A stretch of 64,000 bases of DNA from Lentzea tibetensis. Its GTDB lineage: Bacteria; Actinomycetota; Actinomycetes; Mycobacteriales; Pseudonocardiaceae. Below the pieces are notes generated by a model. That model ran no database searches and was not told the DNA's origin. It saw only the letters and a program-made list of their open reading frames with translations. Shown here piece after piece: positions 52,962 to 61,293 of this stretch. The stretch is from NCBI RefSeq assembly GCF_007845675.1, contig NZ_VOBR01000009.1:124001-188000 (forward strand), read 5' to 3'. Both the position numbers and the translations under genes were made by a program. Position 1 is the first letter of the stretch, and each line of letters begins with the position of its first letter.

Positions 52962-54897
52962 TACGAACCTCCTGTTGGTCCCACCGCTTCGCGGCCGCCT
53001 GCGTGAGGCGGTCGAGCATCACACCGAGCACGACGATCGCCACGCCGGCCGCGAGTCCCTTGCCGTACAGCTGTCCCTGCGAGAACCCGGCGACCACGTC
53101 GTAGCCGAGCGCCCCCGCCCCGACCAGGCCGCCTACGACGACCATGGACAGCACGTAGATCAGCCCCTGGTTGGCGGCGAGCGTCAACGCCCTGCGCGCC
53201 ATCGGGAGCTGCACCTTGGTGATCGTCTGCCAGCCGCTCGACCCCAGCGCGGTCGCGGCCTCGACGGTCGTCGGACTGACGTTGTGCACACCGTCCGCGA
53301 TGATCTTGATCGCGACGGGTGCGGCGAACACGACAGCCGCGATGATCGCGGTGAACCGGCTGGCCGCGAACAGTGCGAGGAACGGCACCAGGTAGACGAA
53401 CGCGGGCATCACCTGTCCCGCGTCGAGCACCGGGCGGATGATCCGGTCGGCGCGGCGGCTGCGTCCCATCCACACGCCGAACACGACGCCGAGGACCATG
53501 ACGAGCACGGTCGCCACGAGCGTGGCCGCCAGCGTGATCATGCTGTCCTGCCACAGCCCGGTCGCGACGAGCAGGCCGAGGCACACCGCGCTGGTGACCG
53601 CGGACCGGACACCACCGATCACGAAGCTCAGCGCCACGACCACCGCGGCGACGAGCCACCACGGCGACTCGGACAGCAAGGCCTGCAACGGGTTGATGAA
53701 CACCGTCGTCGTGAAGTCCTTGAAACCACCGGTGATCACCGGCAGGTTGTCCTGCACCCACTCGGTCGCGGCGGTCGTGCCCCTGCGGATCGAGCTGCCG
53801 ATCTCCGCCTCGCTCGGGAACTCCGCCGCCCACAGGTAGGTGTAGGAGAAGTAGATCGCCACGAGCGTCGCGACACCGCCGCCGATGAGCACCGGCCTCG
53901 ACGCCGTGGCGCGCCGTGCGGCGGCCGCGGTCGTGACGCGGTCGAGCACGATGGCCAGCACGACGATCGCGAGGCCCGCGTTGAACGCGGTGCCGACGTC
54001 GAGCGTCTGCAACGCCTTCACGACCGTCTTGCCGAGACCGGGTGCGTCGATCAGCGCGGCGATCGTGACCATCGAGAGCGCGGCCATGATCGTCTGGTTG
54101 ATGCCGAGCACGATCGTGCCGCGCGCGGACGGCAGCAGCACCTTCGTCAGCGTCTGCTTCGTCGTCGCGCCGAGGGACTCGCTCGCTTCGACCGTCTCGT
54201 GCGGCACGCTGCGGATCGCGTGCGCGGTGATGCGGATGGCGGGCGGCGCGGCGTAGATCAGCGTGGCGATCGTCGCGGACGCCGGTCCGATGAGGAAGAA
54301 CAGCGTGAGCGGCGCGAGGTAGACGAACGTCGGCATCGTCTGCATGAAGTCCAGCGCCGGCGTGATGATCCGGTTGACCCGGTCGTTCAGGCCGGCCCAG
54401 ATGCCGAGCGGGATGCCGAAGAGCAGCGAGATGAGCACCGCGGCGAGCGTCAGCGAGAGCGTGTCCATGCTCTCCGCCCACAGGCCCTGCAGGCCGAGGA
54501 ACGTGAAGCCCGCCACGGCGAGCAGCGCCTGCCGCCAGCCGGCGATCGCGAGCGAGACGTACCCGGCGAGCGCGACGACGCCGAGCCAGCCGATCACCGG
54601 GACGGGGCGGCCGAAGCCCGACTGCGCGATCAGCGCCTGGATGAACGTGACCAGCTCGTCGATGACGAGGCGGATCTCGTTGAAGAAGTACAGGAACAGC
54701 GGGTTGGTGTTGCGGCTCGCGCCGATGGCGTCGTTGAGGTCGTTGACCCAGCGGTGCAGCGGGGTGAGCGCGGACGCGTCCAGCGGCAGCGTGGCGAGGT
54801 TGCGGAACAGCAGCCACAGCAGCAGCCAGGCGGCGACGATCCCCGCGACGATCACCGTCTTCCGCGGCGTTCCGCGGTGAAGCGCGACAGCGGCCAT
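52948..54897 (-). CDS. Glycine betaine type ABC permease, two fused permease domains
   Basis: 649 residues, about twice the size of a normal OpuAB/ProW subunit. Two membrane domains each carry an EAA-like loop: ETVEASESLGATTKQTLTKV in the first half and TTVEAATALGSSGWQTITKV in the second. The middle holds a 60-residue stretch without helices (SEAEIGSSIRRG). A single chain could thus form the whole channel. The ATG at 54897 overlaps the ATPase stop by one base. Confidence 0.9.
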   Translation of the reverse strand: MAAVALHRGTPRKTVIVAGIVAAWLLLWLLFRNLATLPLDASALTPLHRWVNDLNDAIGASRNTNPLFLYFFNEIRLVIDELVTFIQALIAQSGFGRPVPVIGWLGVVALAGYVSLAIAGWRQALLAVAGFTFLGLQGLWAESMDTLSLTLAAVLISLLFGIPLGIWAGLNDRVNRIITPALDFMQTMPTFVYLAPLTLFFLIGPASATIATLIYAAPPAIRITAHAIRSVPHETVEASESLGATTKQTLTKVLLPSARGTIVLGINQTIMAALSMVTIAALIDAPGLGKTVVKALQTLDVGTAFNAGLAIVVLAIVLDRVTTAAAARRATASRPVLIGGGVATLVAIYFSYTYLWAAEFPSEAEIGSSIRRGTTAATEWVQDNLPVITGGFKDFTTTVFINPLQALLSESPWWLVAAVVVALSFVIGGVRSAVTSAVCLGLLVATGLWQDSMITLAATLVATVLVMVLGVVFGVWMGRSRRADRIIRPVLDAGQVMPAFVYLVPFLALFAASRFTAIIAAVVFAAPVAIKIIADGVHNVSPTTVEAATALGSSGWQTITKVQLPMARRALTLAANQGLIYVLSMVVVGGLVGAGALGYDVVAGFSQGQLYGKGLAAGVAIVVLGVMLDRLTQAAAKRWDQQEVRSGKA

Positions 54898-55925
54898 CAG
54901 GCTTCTCCGGCGACGACGCCGAGGATCTCCTCGTCCGCGACGACACCCAGCAGCTCGCCGTTCTCGACGACCTTGACCGGCTTGTCCGCGGACAGGACGC
55001 TGCGAACCGCCTCGCGCACCACGGTGTCCGGGCCGAGCTCCGGTCCGTCGAGCGCGTCGTCCGGCCGCGGTTGCCGCATGATCCACTTGAGCGTGAGGAC
55101 GTGGCTCTTCGGCACGTCGCGCACGAAGTCCCTGACGTAGTCGTCCGCGGGCGCGCCGACGAGCTCGTCGCCGGAGCCGACCTGGACGACCTCGCCGTCG
55201 CGCATGATCAGGATGCGGTCGCCGAGCTTGAGCGCCTCGGACAGGTCGTGGGTGATGAAGACCATCGTCTTGCCGACCTCGCGGTGCAGGCGGATGACCT
55301 CGTTCTGCATGTCGCGGCGGATCAGCGGGTCCAGCGCGGAGAACGGCTCGTCGAAGAAGAGGACGTCCGGGTCGCCCGCGAGGGCGCGGGCGAGGCCGAC
55401 GCGCTGCTGCATACCACCGGAAAGCTCGTCCGGATAGCTCTTCTCGTTGCCGGTGAGCCCGACGAGGTCGATGACCTCCTTGGACCGCTGTGCGCGCTGA
55501 GCTTTCTGAACGCCGCAGATCTCCAGTCCGTATCCAACGTTGTCGATGACCGTGCGATGCGGGAGGAGACCGAAGTGCTGGAACACCATCGAGAACTTGT
55601 TCCGCCTGAGTTCACGCAACCGTTTCTGATCGGCTTTGAGAACGTTTTCGCCCTCGATCGTGATCTCACCGGCGGTCGGCTCGACGAGCCTCGTCAAACA
55701 GCGGACCAGGGTGGACTTCCCCGATCCCGACAGGCCCATGACGACGAACATCTCGCCGGGCGCCACGTCGAAGCCGACACCCCGGACGGCGGCGACAGCG
55801 CCCGTCCGGTCCCTGAGCTCGTTCCTGGACAGACCTCTGAGCTCGTCCGAACGGACCACGTCGGCCGCCTTCGAGCCGAACACCTTCCAGAGGTCCCGAA
55901 CCGAGATCACGGGATCCACAGTCAC
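54897..55925 (-). CDS. Glycine betaine type ABC ATPase (ProV/OpuAA)
   Basis: 342 residues. Walker A is GLSGSGKST, the signature [15 protein letters not shown], Walker [13 protein letters not shown] and the switch histidine [10 protein letters not shown]-terminal part after residue 270 resembles a CBS-type regulatory region ([16 protein letters not shown]). It drives osmolyte uptake with the fused permease. The GTG at 55925 is first in the operon and divergent to the second binding protein at 56191. Confidence 0.92.
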   Translation of the reverse strand: MTVDPVISVRDLWKVFGSKAADVVRSDELRGLSRNELRDRTGAVAAVRGVGFDVAPGEMFVVMGLSGSGKSTLVRCLTRLVEPTAGEITIEGENVLKADQKRLRELRRNKFSMVFQHFGLLPHRTVIDNVGYGLEICGVQKAQRAQRSKEVIDLVGLTGNEKSYPDELSGGMQQRVGLARALAGDPDVLFFDEPFSALDPLIRRDMQNEVIRLHREVGKTMVFITHDLSEALKLGDRILIMRDGEVVQVGSGDELVGAPADDYVRDFVRDVPKSHVLTLKWIMRQPRPDDALDGPELGPDTVVREAVRSVLSADKPVKVVENGELLGVVADEEILGVVAGEA

Positions 55926-56018
55926 CTTCTCGCCGTTGTTGCGGAGTGCGCAGCACGTTTCTCGATGCGCGACAGCATTGACGTTCGCACGAGTGCGGTC
56001 AAGGGCTTCCGCCGATCA

Positions 56019-56031
56019 GTCCACAGTGGAC
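56019..56031. promoter_or_regulatory. Palindrome in the divergent betaine promoter region
   Basis: GTCCAC-A-GTGGAC, six-base arms around one base, located between the divergent ATPase and binding-protein genes. It could be an operator for an osmotic or nutrient regulator. No regulator gene is adjacent. Confidence 0.45.
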
Positions 56032-56060
56032 ATCTGATCATCCCATGACTAATACGCCTC

Positions 56061-56088
56061 TTGACTACTGGCGCGTAATGCCTAATAA
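56061..56088 (+). promoter_or_regulatory. Candidate promoter of the second binding-protein gene
   Basis: TTGACT at 56061 and TAATAA at 56083, separated by 16 bases, in an AT-richer stretch about 100 bases before the start at 56191. It resembles a housekeeping sigma promoter. Confidence 0.5.
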
Positions 56089-56190
56089 GCTGTGTCGCGC
56101 GGCTAAAAGGTCTTTGATCTTCACCGGCTGACCAGTGACTGTTCCCGGCTGAGGTCGCGCATCGTCGGCCCCCATGAGGAGCGAGGAACG

Positions 56191-57156
56191 TTGTTAGCCC
56201 CGAGGACCGCGCTCGCGCTTGTCGCCGTGTTGACACTTGCCGGATGCGGTGAATCGACGTCGGCACAGCCGAAATCCAGTTCGGCGCCCCCCGCCGAACC
56301 CTGCGGATCGATCACCATCGCGGTGAACCCGTGGGTCGGTTACGAGGCCAACGCGGCTGTCATCGCCTACCTGGCCGAGAAGAAGCTCGGCTGCAAGGTC
56401 ACGAAGAAGGAAGTCGACGAGCAGACCGCGTGGCAGGGCCTCGCGACCGGCGAGGTCGACGTGATCCTGGAGAACTGGGGTCACGAGGACCTGAAGCAGA
56501 AGTACATCGACGAACAGCGCGTCGCCGTGCGCGTCGGGTCGTCCGGCAACAAGGGCGTCATCGGCTGGTACGTGCCGCCGTGGATGAAGAAGACCTACCC
56601 GGACATCACGGACTACAAGCAGCTGAACAAGTACGCGCAGCTGTTCCGCACCACCGAGTCCGGCGACAAGGGCCAGGTGCTCGACGGCGACCCGTCGTAC
56701 GTCACGAACGACGAGTCGCTCGTGAAGAACCTGAACCTCAACTACAAGGTCGTGTACGCGGGCAGCGAGACGACGCTGATCAAGGCGTTCCGCCAGGCCG
56801 AGGAGAAGAAGACGCCGCTGATCGGCTACTTCTTCGAGCCGCAGTGGCTGCACCTCGACATCGAGCTGGTGAAGGTCGACCTGCCGCCCCACGTGCCCGG
56901 CTGCGACGTCGACACGACGAAGGTCACCTGCGACTACCCGCGCTACGAGCTGGACAAGATCGCGTCCAAGAAGTTCGTCGACGCGGGCGGGCCCGCCTAC
57001 AACCTCGTCAAGCAGTTCCAGTGGAGCAACGACGAGCAGAACGCCGTGGCGTCGTTCATCGCCAAGTACAAGATGTCTCCCGAGGAAGCGGCGAAGCGCT
57101 GGGTCGAGGCGAACCCGGACCGGGTCGAGGACTGGCTGGCGAAGGCCAAGCCCTAG
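56191..57156 (+). CDS. Second glycine betaine type substrate-binding lipoprotein
   Basis: 321 residues. The lipobox LAGC follows a short signal. The body matches the product of 52005-52961 closely across the aromatic-box segments (NPWVGYEANAAVI, ENWGHEDL, IGWYVPPWM, IGYFFEPQWL). The start is a TTG at 56191 with GAGGAACG upstream. It stands alone and divergent to the ABC operon, so one transporter may be served by two binding proteins with different affinity or regulation. Confidence 0.88.
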   Translation: MLAPRTALALVAVLTLAGCGESTSAQPKSSSAPPAEPCGSITIAVNPWVGYEANAAVIAYLAEKKLGCKVTKKEVDEQTAWQGLATGEVDVILENWGHEDLKQKYIDEQRVAVRVGSSGNKGVIGWYVPPWMKKTYPDITDYKQLNKYAQLFRTTESGDKGQVLDGDPSYVTNDESLVKNLNLNYKVVYAGSETTLIKAFRQAEEKKTPLIGYFFEPQWLHLDIELVKVDLPPHVPGCDVDTTKVTCDYPRYELDKIASKKFVDAGGPAYNLVKQFQWSNDEQNAVASFIAKYKMSPEEAAKRWVEANPDRVEDWLAKAKP

Positions 57157-57165
57157 TGTTGTCGC

Positions 57166-57201
57166 GGGTGGGCGAGGTCGCTGTGACGGCCGCGCCCACC
57201 C
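57166..57201. terminator. Terminator after the second binding-protein gene
   Basis: A nine-base stem (GGGTGGGCG with CGCCCACCC), loop of about 18 bases, in the gap before the convergent peroxidase gene. The downstream bases include TTCTTTCCC. Confidence 0.6.
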
Positions 57202-57222
57202 TCGACTTCTTTCCCTGGTGGC

Positions 57223-59298
57223 TCAGGTGACCAAGCGCCACAGGGCGGGGGTCACGACGGGCGTCCAGTCCAGCTGCGACCGGTGCGCCTGCCTGCACAC
57301 GTAGGTGCGGTGGTTGTAGACCGTGACGTCGTTGACGGCGTACGCCGTGGCGTTCGCCCACGCCGGCAGGACCGGGATCTCCGCGGCGAACACGTCGTCG
57401 GACACGTCGGCGTCGGTGTTCATGTTGATGACGTCGCCGAGCGTGTTGCGGTAGCTGATCCCGTACCGGCTCTCGATCGCGGCGAGCGCCGGGTCGTTGA
57501 GGTAGAAGAACCGGTCGCCGTCGCGCAGGTTCTCGAACTGCTTCTTCCAGATCGCCTTCTGCAGCTCACCGAGCTCGTTGCCGCGGGCGTGCGTCTCCGC
57601 GGACATGCCGACGAACGCGTCGAGCTTGTTGACGTCCCCGTACATCGCCTTCAGCCGCGCGGCCGTGCCCGCCCTGCGCGTGCCGGTCACGCCGAAGCCG
57701 TCGGCCGCGTCCGGGACGTCGAGCGGGACGACGTTGCCCGCACCGTCACGCAGCTTCACGAAGTCGATGATGTCCGGGTCGTTGATCGGGTCCCGCTGGT
57801 TGATCTCGGGGTCGTTCGGGAAGTTGCTGCTGGACTCACCGGTGATGGCGTGGAAGCTCGTCTTCGGCGCCAGCCCGTACGCCCTGCGCAGGTCGTTGTA
57901 CGCGGGCATCCCGTGGTCGCGACCGCGCGCGATGTCGATCGCACCGAGGTCGACGACGCCGCGGAAGCACTTCGGCAGCTCAGGCCCGTCGAGGCAGCCG
58001 GGGTTGCCCGGCACCGGAATCTGGAACAGCACGCTGCGCAGCTGGTTGTCGATCTGCTCGTCGTTCTTGTACTCCGGCTCCGCACCGATGCCCTTGAGCA
58101 CCGGGCCGAGCCCGATGGCGCCGAGCAGGTTCGGGTTGAAGAACGCGACGTTCAGCGGCACGACGAGCACGACTTCGCCGTCCTCGTGCTCAACCTCGAT
58201 GCCCTGCCGTTCGAACGCTGCCAGCTGCGCTTCGGTGTACGTCCCCTCGGGGGCGATCGGCTCGAGTTCGCCGTGGATGAAGCTGTGCGCCCGGTACCCG
58301 ACGACCGCGAACTCGTTGGAGAGGCTCGGGTTCACGTTCGCGTTGTAGCCCCGGTACGGCGCCAGCGCGACGCCCATGCTCGGCAGGAACTCGGTGTAGG
58401 TGATGAACTGCTGCTCGGCACCGACCACCCGGCGCGCGATCTCGAACCTGTCCCTCTCGGACAGCGACCGCGGCAGCGCGTTGACGATCCTGTTGTGCTC
58501 CAACGCGAACAGCGTGTGCGTCGCGGTGAGCGCGATGTTCTCGTTGGCCCGCACGTCCCCGGCGACCATGGCCTTGCTCGGGTTGCTCCTGAGCAGCCCG
58601 TCGATCGCCATGACCGGCGCCTTCGCGGCGTCACCGCGCGAGTCCCGCCGCGGCAGCAGCCCCTTGTCGAGCAACAGCCGCGCACCGTTGTTGGCGAGCG
58701 TCCCGTCGACCGGCCCCTCGCGCATCCACTCGAGCCTCGTCACGTCAGGCCCGTAGACGCTGGACCCGTCGATGTAGCTGTCGATGGTGTTCAGCTGCTC
58801 GCGCGTGGTGGTGGTCCCAGTACCCGGAGCCGCGGGCGTCCGCATGAACCCGATCGACCCGAGGTCGTTGCGGAACTCCTCCAGCGGGTCCCTCGCGTCG
58901 AACGAAATGGGCGAGTTCTCACCACCGGCTTCCTGCCGCAGCCCGAACGTGTGGTCCATGAACTGCCCCCACACGAAGCCCCACTGCGAGACACCGCGCT
59001 CGGAGAACAAGTTCTGCGAGGTGTCGTTGAAGAGTCGATTGCTGACGAACCTCGAGCTCGGTCCACTCGCGGGCCGCGCAATTCCGTCGGCGTAGTTGGC
59101 GGGGGCAACACGCAGGTACGGCGTGTTGGTTTTTCCCCATTCGGGGTGCAGCAGGTTGTTACAGCTCCCGTCCAGCGTGCGGACGAGGGTATCAGCGCAG
59201 GCCAGAGGTGCTGGCTCGGCGAAAACGGGGGCTCCTGGCCCCAGCAGGGCGAGCGCGGCAGCCGTCACCACGACGACATGCCGGTTTCCTTTCCGCAT
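57223..59298 (-). CDS. Secreted animal-type haem peroxidase with C-terminal chitin-binding-like module
   Basis: 691 residues. A signal peptide (about 1-28, ending PVFA) marks export. The peroxidase domain has the distal histidine region QFMDHTFGL, the ALEHNRIVNALP segment, the proximal histidine in VVGYRAHSFIHGEL and IARGRDHGMPAYNDLRRAYG, all as in myeloperoxidase-like and peroxinectin-like proteins. The last 48 residues (AWANATAYAVNDVTVYN, then YVCRQAH and TPALWRLV) look like a type 5/12 carbohydrate-binding module. This would tether an oxidant-forming enzyme to chitin or a similar polymer. The ATG at 59298 gives a clean signal peptide. Confidence 0.87.
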   Translation of the reverse strand: MRKGNRHVVVVTAAALALLGPGAPVFAEPAPLACADTLVRTLDGSCNNLLHPEWGKTNTPYLRVAPANYADGIARPASGPSSRFVSNRLFNDTSQNLFSERGVSQWGFVWGQFMDHTFGLRQEAGGENSPISFDARDPLEEFRNDLGSIGFMRTPAAPGTGTTTTREQLNTIDSYIDGSSVYGPDVTRLEWMREGPVDGTLANNGARLLLDKGLLPRRDSRGDAAKAPVMAIDGLLRSNPSKAMVAGDVRANENIALTATHTLFALEHNRIVNALPRSLSERDRFEIARRVVGAEQQFITYTEFLPSMGVALAPYRGYNANVNPSLSNEFAVVGYRAHSFIHGELEPIAPEGTYTEAQLAAFERQGIEVEHEDGEVVLVVPLNVAFFNPNLLGAIGLGPVLKGIGAEPEYKNDEQIDNQLRSVLFQIPVPGNPGCLDGPELPKCFRGVVDLGAIDIARGRDHGMPAYNDLRRAYGLAPKTSFHAITGESSSNFPNDPEINQRDPINDPDIIDFVKLRDGAGNVVPLDVPDAADGFGVTGTRRAGTAARLKAMYGDVNKLDAFVGMSAETHARGNELGELQKAIWKKQFENLRDGDRFFYLNDPALAAIESRYGISYRNTLGDVINMNTDADVSDDVFAAEIPVLPAWANATAYAVNDVTVYNHRTYVCRQAHRSQLDWTPVVTPALWRLVT

Positions 59299-59538
59299 GA
59301 CAAACCCGTCTTTCCAGGTTATCCCCCCTTCCCGGCGTTTCCGGATTTCGCGTTGACGGGGCGACGCTATTCCTCCCGACCTCGCCACCGTCGGAGGCTA
59401 CGCCCCTTGAATTGGTCAAGAAAAGGACATAAAACACTTAAGGTTTGTCGGCCGGAATGACGCGAAACACCTAATGGGCGGACGGTCCGGGCTCACCGCG
59501 TCCGCACAGCGCGCGGACGCGGGAGCCCTCCGAGACCG
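59299..59538. promoter_or_regulatory. Upstream region of the peroxidase gene
   Basis: 240 bases between the peroxidase start and tRNA-Pro. The part near 59400-59460 is AT-richer (AAAAGGACATAAAACACTTA) and probably contains the peroxidase promoter. No gene or named element is visible. Confidence 0.4.
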
Positions 59539-59612
59539 TCGGGGCGACAGGATTTGAACCTGCGACCCCCCGCTCCCAAAGCGGGTGCGCTACCAAACTG
59601 CGCCACGCCCCG
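59539..59612 (-). tRNA. tRNA-Pro (anticodon GGG)
   Basis: 74 bases on the reverse strand. The acceptor arm CGGGGCG pairs with CGCCCCG, discriminator A. The anticodon loop is TTTGGGA with anticodon GGG, and the T loop region is GGTTCAAATCC. No CCA is encoded. Confidence 0.93.
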
Positions 59613-59618
59613 GTCGTC

Positions 59619-59647
59619 GACAGCTTAGCGCGGCACGCTAAGCTGTC
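59619..59647. repeat. Perfect inverted repeat between the divergent tRNA genes
   Basis: Arms of 12 bases (GACAGCTTAGCG and CGCTAAGCTGTC) around CGGCA. Each arm contains TAAGCT on its outward strand, so the palindrome may carry mirrored -10 elements for the two tRNA promoters. Confidence 0.6.
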
Positions 59648-59672
59648 TGCGCACACTCCCCAGGGGGCGCGT

Positions 59673-59746
59673 GCGGGTGTAGCTCAATGGTAGAGCCCCA
59701 GCCTTCCAAGCTGGTCATGCGGGTTCGATTCCCGTCACCCGCTCCA
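59673..59746 (+). tRNA. tRNA-Gly (anticodon TCC)
   Basis: The acceptor arm GCGGGTG pairs with CACCCGC, discriminator T, and CCA is encoded at 59744-59746. The anticodon loop is CTTCCAA with TCC; the T loop region is GGTTCGATTCC. The 3' end faces an integrase gene, so it is the likely attachment site of the element to the right. Confidence 0.95.
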
Positions 59747-59752
59747 CATAGG

Positions 59753-59794
59753 AAAGCCCAGGTCACACAGTGTCGACTGTGGACCTGGGCTTTT
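59753..59794. terminator. Terminator between tRNA-Gly and the integrase gene
   Basis: A 12-base outer stem (AAAGCCCAGGTC with GACCTGGGCTTT) and inner CACAG/CTGTG pairing, followed by TTTT. It serves tRNA-Gly and, on the other strand, the integrase gene. Confidence 0.85.
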
Positions 59795-59818
59795 GTCGTA
59801 GGGGCCCTAGAACCCCCC

Positions 59819-59840
59819 TCGTGCCAGATTCGTGCCAGAT
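59819..59840. repeat. Two adjacent 11-base direct repeats by the integrase stop
   Basis: TCGTGCCAGAT occurs twice without a gap, at 59819-59829 and 59830-59840. The position between the attachment region and the integrase gene suits arm-type recombinase or excisionase sites. Confidence 0.6.
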
Positions 59841-61081
59841 CAGCCGTCCGGGTCCTCCTCCCCCGCTGCCTCAGCGACCTCCTCAGCGACCTTCCGGGCG
59901 GTGCGGATCAAGGTGTCCAGAGCCACTGCAATCTCGTGGTCCCGCTTGCTCGTGGCGTGCTGGTAGACCATCGCGGCGCGGGTGCTGGAGTGCCCGATCC
60001 TCGACATGATCTCTTTCAACGTCGCTCCGGTCTGCGCCGTGAGCGTCGCTCCCGCGTGCCGTAGGTCGTGCAGGTGCAGGTCCGGATTTGCCGCTGCCTT
60101 ACGGACGGCGGCCTTCCAAGTGCCGTTGAAGTTGTTCCGCCGGGGCGTGGCGCCCTTCGGGCCACGGAACAGCCGCCCGTCCGGTTCCGAGTCGGTGAAG
60201 CCCGACGTAGCAAGATGCCGACGCAGGTCCGGGAGGATCGCGGCAGGCAATGCCACCGTGCGCCGTCCGGCCTCCGACTTAGGCCCCTTGAGCTTCTGCT
60301 CTCCGCTATCGAGCTGCGCCAACGCGCGGTCGACGCGGAGCAGCGGGGTTCCATCGTCAATCAGCTCGCTCGGATCAGCCCCGGCCGCGATCTCCTCTGT
60401 TGTCGGCCTCCTCCGCTTTGGCAGCGTGAGGTCACTACTGCGCAGTGCCACGAGTTCACCGAACCGCAGTTGCGCGAATGCGGCCAAGAGCACTAGCAGC
60501 CGGTAACGTGGCTGAATGCTCGCTGCGATCGCGAACACCTCTTCCAGCGTGGCGTGAGGCCTTTCGGCTGCTGTTTCCTGACCAGCACCCTTGATACGAC
60601 ACGGGTTCTTTCGGATCAGCTCATCGTCAACGGCTGTGTTCAAAACCGTCCGCAGGAACCTGTACGACTTTGCCACGGTCGACGCCCCGGTCTTTGCGTC
60701 CAACAACTCCTTTCGCCACGTGCGAATGCGCGGAGCAGAAAGTCCCGAGAGCATCACCTCGCCGAGATGAGGGCCGACGTGGTTTCGCAGATAGCCTCTG
60801 TACAGCTCGCGCGTCCTGTCCTCCAAGTCGCGTTCGCTGATCCAGCGCTCCGCGTACTCCTTAAGGCTGACCTTGCCTGCGTCCGGATCAATCCACTCCT
60901 TGCGCCTCATTTCCGCCTCGATGTCCACGAGGTGCTCATCCGCTGCCGTCTGCGTTTCGAAGGTCTCTTCAGCAGTGCGCAGCAAGCCATCCGGACCTGG
61001 GTAACGCGCCTGGAAACGACCGGACGGCAACTTGCGCACGCTGCCGAACCTGCGCTTGCGTCCCTTGTTGTTACCGCCCAT
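59840..61081 (-). CDS. int: Tyrosine site-specific integrase
   Basis: 413 residues. An AP2-like/arm-binding N-terminus (FGSVRKLPSGRFQARYPGPD) is followed by a SAM-like core-binding domain at about 72-160 and the catalytic domain. Catalytic residues are R206, H338-x-x-R341 (HDLRH), H364 (GHSS) and Y373. This matches integrases of actinomycete integrative elements and phages. The ATG at 61081 overlaps the excisionase stop by one base. The gene points toward tRNA-Gly, the usual layout for tRNA-inserted elements. Confidence 0.95.
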   Translation of the reverse strand: MGGNNKGRKRRFGSVRKLPSGRFQARYPGPDGLLRTAEETFETQTAADEHLVDIEAEMRRKEWIDPDAGKVSLKEYAERWISERDLEDRTRELYRGYLRNHVGPHLGEVMLSGLSAPRIRTWRKELLDAKTGASTVAKSYRFLRTVLNTAVDDELIRKNPCRIKGAGQETAAERPHATLEEVFAIAASIQPRYRLLVLLAAFAQLRFGELVALRSSDLTLPKRRRPTTEEIAAGADPSELIDDGTPLLRVDRALAQLDSGEQKLKGPKSEAGRRTVALPAAILPDLRRHLATSGFTDSEPDGRLFRGPKGATPRRNNFNGTWKAAVRKAAANPDLHLHDLRHAGATLTAQTGATLKEIMSRIGHSSTRAAMVYQHATSKRDHEIAVALDTLIRTARKVAEEVAEAAGEEDPDG

Positions 61082-61284
61082 CAGGCAACCTTCCTTCCAT
61101 GCGCCAGCCGCACGGGCACGGTCTGAGCCTGGATATACGCATTGAGAACACTTTCTGCGATGCGGACATGCTTACCCACGTGCACGAATTCAATGCGACG
61201 TTCCTCGATCAGTCGGCGCGGGAACCGCTCCGTCGTACCAAGAATCTCGGCTACTTGCTTGACTGACAGATACTTCTCTGACAC
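61081..61284 (-). CDS. xis: Excisionase-like helix-turn-helix protein
   Basis: 67 residues of the MerR-like excisionase family: LSVKQVAEILGTTERFPRRL, IEFVHVGKHVRI and ESVLNAYI. Such proteins bend DNA and steer the integrase toward excision. The GTG at 61284 follows GGAGCCGAG. It overlaps int by one base. Confidence 0.85.
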   Translation of the reverse strand: MSEKYLSVKQVAEILGTTERFPRRLIEERRIEFVHVGKHVRIAESVLNAYIQAQTVPVRLAHGRKVA

Positions 61285-61293
61285 CTCGGCTCC

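Noticed and set aside
59471-59656. A 61-codon ORF across tRNA-Pro
   Set aside because: It lies on the tRNA gene itself and has no other support.
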